The notes under the pieces are model-generated. The model saw only the letters and a program-made list of their open reading frames with translations. It searched no databases and was not told the origin of the DNA. From Desulfatirhabdium butyrativorans (lineage in GTDB: Bacteria > Desulfobacterota > Desulfobacteria > Desulfobacterales > DYRK01), in contig DYRK01000173.1 in the NCBI GenBank assembly GCA_020718785.1, forward strand, positions 1 through 10,311: DNA of 10,311 nt, written 5' to 3'. Both the position numbers and the translations under genes were made by a program. How positions within the stretch are numbered: the first letter of the stretch is position 1; the number at the start of each line of letters is the position of its first letter. Below, piece after piece: positions 5,887-10,311 of the stretch.

Positions 5887-7953
5887 ATGGATAAACATAG
5901 AGAAGTCTTCATAGAAGAGGCTTACGAACTGCTTGCCGAGCTTGAGACATCCTTGCTGGAATTAGAGGAAAATCCCGATGATGCAGAACATATCGGCCGT
6001 GTTTTCCGTTCCCTGCATACTATCAAAGGATCGGGAGCCATGTTCGGATTCGATGATATTGCAGAGTTCACGCATGAGATCGAAACAGTTTTTGACCGGG
6101 TGCGTGACGGGAAAATAGCGGTTACCCGCGAGCTTATCAATTTATCCCTGTCTGCACGGGATCAGATACGCGCCATGCTTCAATGCCAGGAAATTGATGA
6201 GTCAAAGTCAGAAGCAGTCATTGCAGCGTTCAGAGAATTTCTCACCGAGCCAGAGGGAGTTTCAGCCGAAATTCCTGATAGTCCTGCTATCAGGCTTCCT
6301 GATAGGACAATAACTTACCGGATCCGGTTCCGTCCCGCTCCGACTGTTCTTGCCGACGGAACCAATCCGATTCTTCTGCTCGGGGAACTCAGAGAATTGG
6401 GAGATGCCAAGATCGTTGCCCAGATTGACGGCATCCCCCGGCTGGAAGACTATGACCCTGAGGCCTGCTATGTTTACTGGGATATTATTCTCAGCACATC
6501 GGAAGGAATAAATACCATAAAAGATGTGTTTATCTTTGTGAACGGCAATTCCGAAATCCGTATCGAAGCGATTGACGGACATGGAACAGCAGATGAGGGA
6601 ACAGATTATAAAAAACTCGGAGATATTCTGTTAGAGCGGGGCGATATTTCAACCCAGGACCTGACAGATGCTCTCTCGGCTCAGAAACGGATAGGAGAAC
6701 TGCTGATACAGGAGAAAGGACTGGGGCATGGAGTAGTCGAGTCCGCTCTGACCGAGCAGAATCATGTCAAAAAAATGAGGAAAATAAGACAGGAGACGAT
6801 TTCGGCATCCAGTATCCGGGTTCCTTCGGAAAAGGTTGACAGCCTTGTGAATCTGGTGGGGGAATTAGTGACAGTTCAGGCACGTCTCAGTCAGAAAGCT
6901 TTTCTTCAGAATGATCCGGAACTTCGCTCTGTTGCAGAAGAAGTGGAACATCTGACCGCGGAACTCAGAGACAACACCATGAGTATCCGTATGCTGCCAA
7001 TCGGTACTACATTCAGCAAATTCAAACGCTTAGTCCGGGACCTCAGCAATGAATTAGACAAAGATGCTGTGATGGAGATAAAAGGCGGGGAGACCGAATT
7101 GGATAAAACCGTTTTGGATCAGTTGAATGATCCCATGGTTCATCTTATCCGCAATTCAATGGATCACGGCATAGAACCTCCGGACATACGGGAAAGACTG
7201 GGAAAGCCGCGGCAGGGAACTGTCTTTATCTGTGCGGCGCATTCGGGAGCCAATGTGCTGATTCGAATATCTGACGACGGCGCAGGCCCTGATTATGAGG
7301 CAATCCGAGCCAAAGCAAGGGAAAAAAGGCTGATACCCGCGGATGCGGATATCGGCGAAAAAGATATTTTCTCTTTGATTTTTATGCCGGGTTTTTCTAC
7401 TGCCGAAAAAGTTTCGGAAGTATCGGGCCGAGGGGTAGGCTTAGATATAGTAAAACGGACTGTGGAAAGCCTTTCCGGAACCGTAGAGATAACGGGTAAA
7501 AAGGGCGAGGGAACCACAGTAACTCTCAAACTGCCGCTGACGCTGGCGATCATTGACGGACTGCTGGTTAAAATCGGCGATTCGCATTTTGTGCTGCCCC
7601 TTTCATCTGTGGAAGAATGTGTGGAACTGGCACGGGATGACCTGACCCGCGCTCAACGGCGGAATATGATGCGCTTCAGAGACGAACTTGTTCCCTATCT
7701 GAATCTGCGGAAAATTTTTATGATCGCCGGAACATCTCCGGGCATCGAGCAGGTAGTGATTGTCGAAGCCGATAAAAACGGGAGGATAGGATTCGGAGTG
7801 GACCGGGTCATCGGCCAGCATCAGACCGTGATAAAGCGGCTGGGCAGAATTTATAAAAATGTGGAAGGCATCTCCGGAGCTACCATTATGGGAGACGGAA
7901 CTGTTGCCCTGATTCTTGATGTTATCCAACTGGTTCAGTCTGTTGAAAATTGA
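5887..7953 (+). CDS. cheA: Chemotaxis histidine kinase CheA with MshEN-like module
   Basis: This 688-aa kinase autophosphorylates on receipt of receptor signals and passes phosphate to CheY. Domains in order: P1/HPt (1-105) with phosphorylated His44 in SLHTIKGSGAMFGF; a linker; a P2-like region (about 137-228); two MshEN-like motifs (KLGDILLERG at 243-252 and RIGELLIQEKG at 268-278); P3 dimerisation (about 308-375, starting RVPSEKVDSLVNLVGEL); P4 ATPase with N box HLIRNSMDHGIE (419-430), G1 box DDGAG (463-467) and G2 box GRGVGLD (514-520); and CheW-like P5 (about 553-688). All catalytic motifs look intact. A MshEN-type pair in CheA is unusual relative to the E. coli architecture and its job is unknown. 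The start is supported by GAAAGGG at 5874-5880. The MCP gene begins 36 bases after the stop. Confidence 0.95.
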   Translation: MDKHREVFIEEAYELLAELETSLLELEENPDDAEHIGRVFRSLHTIKGSGAMFGFDDIAEFTHEIETVFDRVRDGKIAVTRELINLSLSARDQIRAMLQCQEIDESKSEAVIAAFREFLTEPEGVSAEIPDSPAIRLPDRTITYRIRFRPAPTVLADGTNPILLLGELRELGDAKIVAQIDGIPRLEDYDPEACYVYWDIILSTSEGINTIKDVFIFVNGNSEIRIEAIDGHGTADEGTDYKKLGDILLERGDISTQDLTDALSAQKRIGELLIQEKGLGHGVVESALTEQNHVKKMRKIRQETISASSIRVPSEKVDSLVNLVGELVTVQARLSQKAFLQNDPELRSVAEEVEHLTAELRDNTMSIRMLPIGTTFSKFKRLVRDLSNELDKDAVMEIKGGETELDKTVLDQLNDPMVHLIRNSMDHGIEPPDIRERLGKPRQGTVFICAAHSGANVLIRISDDGAGPDYEAIRAKAREKRLIPADADIGEKDIFSLIFMPGFSTAEKVSEVSGRGVGLDIVKRTVESLSGTVEITGKKGEGTTVTLKLPLTLAIIDGLLVKIGDSHFVLPLSSVEECVELARDDLTRAQRRNMMRFRDELVPYLNLRKIFMIAGTSPGIEQVVIVEADKNGRIGFGVDRVIGQHQTVIKRLGRIYKNVEGISGATIMGDGTVALILDVIQLVQSVEN
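6274..6305. repeat. Small palindrome plus extra copy inside the cheA linker
   Basis: CCTGATAG (6274-6281) and CTATCAGG (6287-6294) form a perfect 8-base inverted repeat with a 5-base loop, and CCTGATAG recurs at 6298-6305. It lies in frame in the flexible linker after the P1 domain, coding PDSPAIRLPDR. It looks like a small palindromic repeat tolerated within a coding linker, though chance cannot be excluded. Confidence 0.5.
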
Positions 7954-7989
7954 GAAGCGATAAATAACTTCAGGCATAACGGGGGAAAA
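7954..7989. other. Short cheA-MCP spacer with ribosome binding site
   Basis: Thirty-six bases separate the cheA stop from the MCP ATG. GGGGG at 7981-7985, four bases before the start, is a G-rich but unusual ribosome binding site. No hairpin or terminator is visible, so the two genes are probably co-transcribed. Confidence 0.6.
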
Positions 7990-10311
7990 ATGAAAAAGCT
8001 GAAAGACATCCGGATCAAACCGAAATTAATGGGATTGTTTCTGGCAACAGGACTTGTTCCGCTTATTGTTATCGGGATCATGGGAAGTATGCTGACTGTT
8101 GACGGAATAATGGGCAAATCTTATGAGCATCTTGAAAGTGTCCGGGAGATCAAAAAAAAGCAGATCGAGAGTTTCTTTGCCGAGCGTAAAGGAGATATAG
8201 GGGTTCTGGTGGAAAATGTCGAATTTCTGACGCGGAATGCTTTTGAAAAACTCAAAACAGCACAGGAACTCAAAAGAGCGCAGACAGAGGTCTATTTCAA
8301 AGGCCGCCTTAGAGATATTCATGTTCTGTCTCAGAATAAAATGATTTCAGATGCCTTACATCAGTTTGCCGAGGCTTTTGCCGCGGAGGACAGAAAAATC
8401 GGCGGTCCTTTGTGGAAAAGCGCGGAAGCTGAATTTGCTCCCTGGCTGCAAGTCTTCAAAGAGCAGTACGAGTATTACGATCTCTTCCTTATCTCAAAAG
8501 ACGGAGACGTGCTTTATACCGTGGCAAAAGAAAATGATCTGGGTCAGAATCTGATCACCGGCACACTGAAAAACAGTCCTCTGGCTTTATGTTTTCAGAA
8601 AGCACTGAAAGAAACAGCTATCCAGGACTACCTGAAGTATGCCCCGTCCGGCAACCGCTTTGCCGCGTTTGCAGGTTCGCCGGTTATACGGGAAAAGGAG
8701 GTTGTCGGCATAGCAGCCATTCAACTGGCTATAGAACCGGTAAACACCATAGTTCAGCGCAGGGAAGGAATGGGAAAGACCGGAGAAACTTATATTGTCG
8801 GAAAATATGAGGAAAAAACTGCATTCCGAAGCAGTCTGCTCACTATGGGAAAAGGCGAGCAGACTGTGGGATATGAAATTTCCACGCCTTACATAGAAGA
8901 AGCACTTTCCGGAAAAACAGCAGAAGGTATTTATACAGACAGTGCGGGCAATCTGGTGCTGGTTTCTTTCGGTCCTCTGGATCTGAAAGGTCTGAACTGG
9001 GCCTGTGTTTCCAAAATCAATCTTGAAGAAGCCATAGTGCCGAAAGCAGAGAAAGACAGCGATGATTTTTTTAACCGCTACATTCGGAAATACGGATACT
9101 ATGATCTCTTTCTGATCCACCCGGAAGGCAATATCTTTTATACGGTGCGCCACGAGCCGGATTACAACAGCAATATTCTCAACGGCAAATATGCGGATTC
9201 AGGACTGGGAAAATTGGTTGCCAAAGTCTTGCAGACCGGACAATTGGGCATAGCCGATTTTGCGCCCTATCTTCCGAGCAACAACGAGCCGGCAGCCTTT
9301 ATAGCCCAGCCGATGGTAAGGAATAAGCGGACGGAATTAGTCGTGGCATTGCAGTTTTCTCCGGATGCGATCAATGAAGTCATGCATCAGCGTGAAGGCA
9401 TGGGCAGAACCGGCGAAACCTATCTGGTAGGTTCGGACAGACTTATGCGTTCAGACAGCTTTCTTGATCCCGAATATCATTCGATAAAAGGTTCTTTTGC
9501 AAATCCATCCAAAGGCATGGTCGTCACCGAAGCCGTGAACGAGGCTCTGTCCGGCAAAACAGGACATAAGATCATCAACGACTACACGGGCAGAAAAGTG
9601 CTGTCTGCCTATACTCCGGTCAAGATAGAAGACATGGTCTGGGTTCTTGCCGCAGAGATCAATGAAGACGAAGTGAAATCACCGGTTTACAATATTCTGA
9701 TTTCTGTTCTGATCGCTGTATTCTTCATCGCTGCCGCAGTAGTCTTTCTTTCCCGTTTTGTCGGAAAAGAGATTGCCGATCCCCTGATCAAAGGCGTTGA
9801 TTTTTCCAAAGCAGTGGCTGCCGGAGACCTTACCGTGACTATCGAAGTCGAACGGAAAGATGAAGTCGGAATACTGGCAGAAACAATGAAAGAAATGATA
9901 GTAAAACTTCGCGGGATTGTGGCAGATGTAAAACGGGTATCAAGAGATGTTGCCGAGGGGAGCCGGCAGATGAGCGAAACCGCCGAGGAAATGTCTCAGG
10001 GAAGTGCTGAACAGGCATCTTCGGCAGAAGAGGTGTCAGCGTCTATGGAGCAGATGGCTTCAAACATCAGACAGAATGCCGACAATGCCTCGGAAACTGA
10101 AAAAATCGCCATGAAATCCTCGGAAGACGCACGGGAAAGCGGCGAAGCCGTAAGCAGTACCGTTGAAGCCATGAGAGATATTACGGATAAGATAAGCATT
10201 GTCGAGGAAATTGCCCGGCAGACAGATATGCTGGCTTTGAATGCCGCTATCGAAGCGGCACGTGCCGGTGAATACGGCAAAGGCTTTGCAGTGGTAGCAG
10301 GTGAAATCCGC
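7990..10311 (+). CDS. Methyl-accepting chemotaxis protein with duplicated Cache-like sensor (3'-truncated by window edge)
   Basis: The frame is open for 774 codons to the right edge with no stop, so only the far end of the signalling domain is missing. A membrane segment lies at about 13-34 (LMGLFLATGLVPLIVIGIMG), then an extracytoplasmic region of about 530 residues, a second membrane segment (568-588) and a HAMP domain (about 590-645). The methyl-accepting helix follows (SAEQASSAEEVSASMEQMA, around 675-695), then the conserved tip ending LALNAAIEAARAGEYGKGFA near the edge. The sensor is internally duplicated: YYDLFLISKDG (162-172) recurs as YYDLFLIHPEG (370-380), and REGMGKTGETY (258-268) as REGMGRTGETY (468-478), an offset of about 208-210 residues. 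This is a double-Cache-like arrangement; the ligand is unknown. The start has GGGGGAAA upstream. It sits behind cheA and is the likely input of this pathway. Confidence 0.93.
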   Translation, partial: MKKLKDIRIKPKLMGLFLATGLVPLIVIGIMGSMLTVDGIMGKSYEHLESVREIKKKQIESFFAERKGDIGVLVENVEFLTRNAFEKLKTAQELKRAQTEVYFKGRLRDIHVLSQNKMISDALHQFAEAFAAEDRKIGGPLWKSAEAEFAPWLQVFKEQYEYYDLFLISKDGDVLYTVAKENDLGQNLITGTLKNSPLALCFQKALKETAIQDYLKYAPSGNRFAAFAGSPVIREKEVVGIAAIQLAIEPVNTIVQRREGMGKTGETYIVGKYEEKTAFRSSLLTMGKGEQTVGYEISTPYIEEALSGKTAEGIYTDSAGNLVLVSFGPLDLKGLNWACVSKINLEEAIVPKAEKDSDDFFNRYIRKYGYYDLFLIHPEGNIFYTVRHEPDYNSNILNGKYADSGLGKLVAKVLQTGQLGIADFAPYLPSNNEPAAFIAQPMVRNKRTELVVALQFSPDAINEVMHQREGMGRTGETYLVGSDRLMRSDSFLDPEYHSIKGSFANPSKGMVVTEAVNEALSGKTGHKIINDYTGRKVLSAYTPVKIEDMVWVLAAEINEDEVKSPVYNILISVLIAVFFIAAAVVFLSRFVGKEIADPLIKGVDFSKAVAAGDLTVTIEVERKDEVGILAETMKEMIVKLRGIVADVKRVSRDVAEGSRQMSETAEEMSQGSAEQASSAEEVSASMEQMASNIRQNADNASETEKIAMKSSEDARESGEAVSSTVEAMRDITDKISIVEEIARQTDMLALNAAIEAARAGEYGKGFAVVAGEIR

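Noticed and set aside
5309..7989. Functional link between the CRISPR and chemotaxis blocks
   Set aside because: Adjacency and shared strand are the only evidence, and repeats separate the blocks; the che genes look like an ordinary chemotaxis operon.
8587..9153. 188-codon open frame on the minus strand
   Set aside because: It lies wholly inside and antisense to the MCP, which has clear domain conservation; the minus frame has no recognisable motif.
1..10311. CRISPR repeat-spacer array
   Set aside because: No regularly spaced direct repeats of 25-40 bases were seen in any part of the window.

Overview
The window carries two same-strand gene blocks about 145 bases apart. Positions 1-5308 are the downstream part of a type III (III-D-like) CRISPR-Cas effector operon. 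Positions 5454-10311 are the start of a chemotaxis operon: cheY, cheA, and a methyl-accepting chemotaxis protein (MCP) that runs off the right edge. No rRNA, tRNA, CRISPR array or insertion sequence is visible. A moderate-GC genome, a CheA with an extra MshEN-like module, and an MCP with a large Cache-type sensor suggest a Gram-negative, motile, probably anaerobic bacterium, perhaps Desulfobacterota. That assignment is an inference from gene style only.

CRISPR block: the 3' end of an unrecognised lysine-rich gene is followed by a Csm3/Csx7-like Cas7 (RAMP) protein, a second larger Csm3-like RAMP, a small Csx19-like protein, a RAMP of the TIGR03986 type, and a 528-aa CARF protein. The genes are translationally packed (1-nt gap, near-ATGA junctions, one 4-nt overlap, 15-nt gap). 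They would form the backbone of an RNA-guided RNA-targeting complex. cas10, csx10/cas5, cas6, the adaptation genes and the repeat array are not in the window and would have to lie to the left or elsewhere.

The most interesting gene is the last of the block, 3722-5308. It encodes two CARF-type sensor domains in one chain with a RelE/ParE/HigB-like mRNA-interferase-type domain between them. CARF domains sense cyclic oligoadenylate made by Cas10. The known CARF-RelE effector Cami1 has one CARF, a winged helix and a C-terminal RelE, so a CARF-RelE-CARF order implies an internally pseudo-dimeric sensor clamping a ribonuclease. The domain calls are from motif reading and not from a search.

Between the blocks (5309-5453) are two related palindromes with a GCCGGCGGC core, REP-like in appearance. 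Another near-perfect hairpin lies between cheY and cheA.

Chemotaxis block: the stand-alone receiver has all the CheY catalytic residues. CheA has the P1, P3, P4 and P5 domains with intact phosphorylation and ATP-binding motifs, plus a pair of 24-residue MshEN-like motifs before P3. The MCP has a roughly 530-residue extracytoplasmic region in which a Cache-like unit is duplicated, followed by a second membrane segment, HAMP and the conserved signalling hairpin. Together they make a receptor-kinase-response-regulator chain controlling motility or another CheY-driven output.
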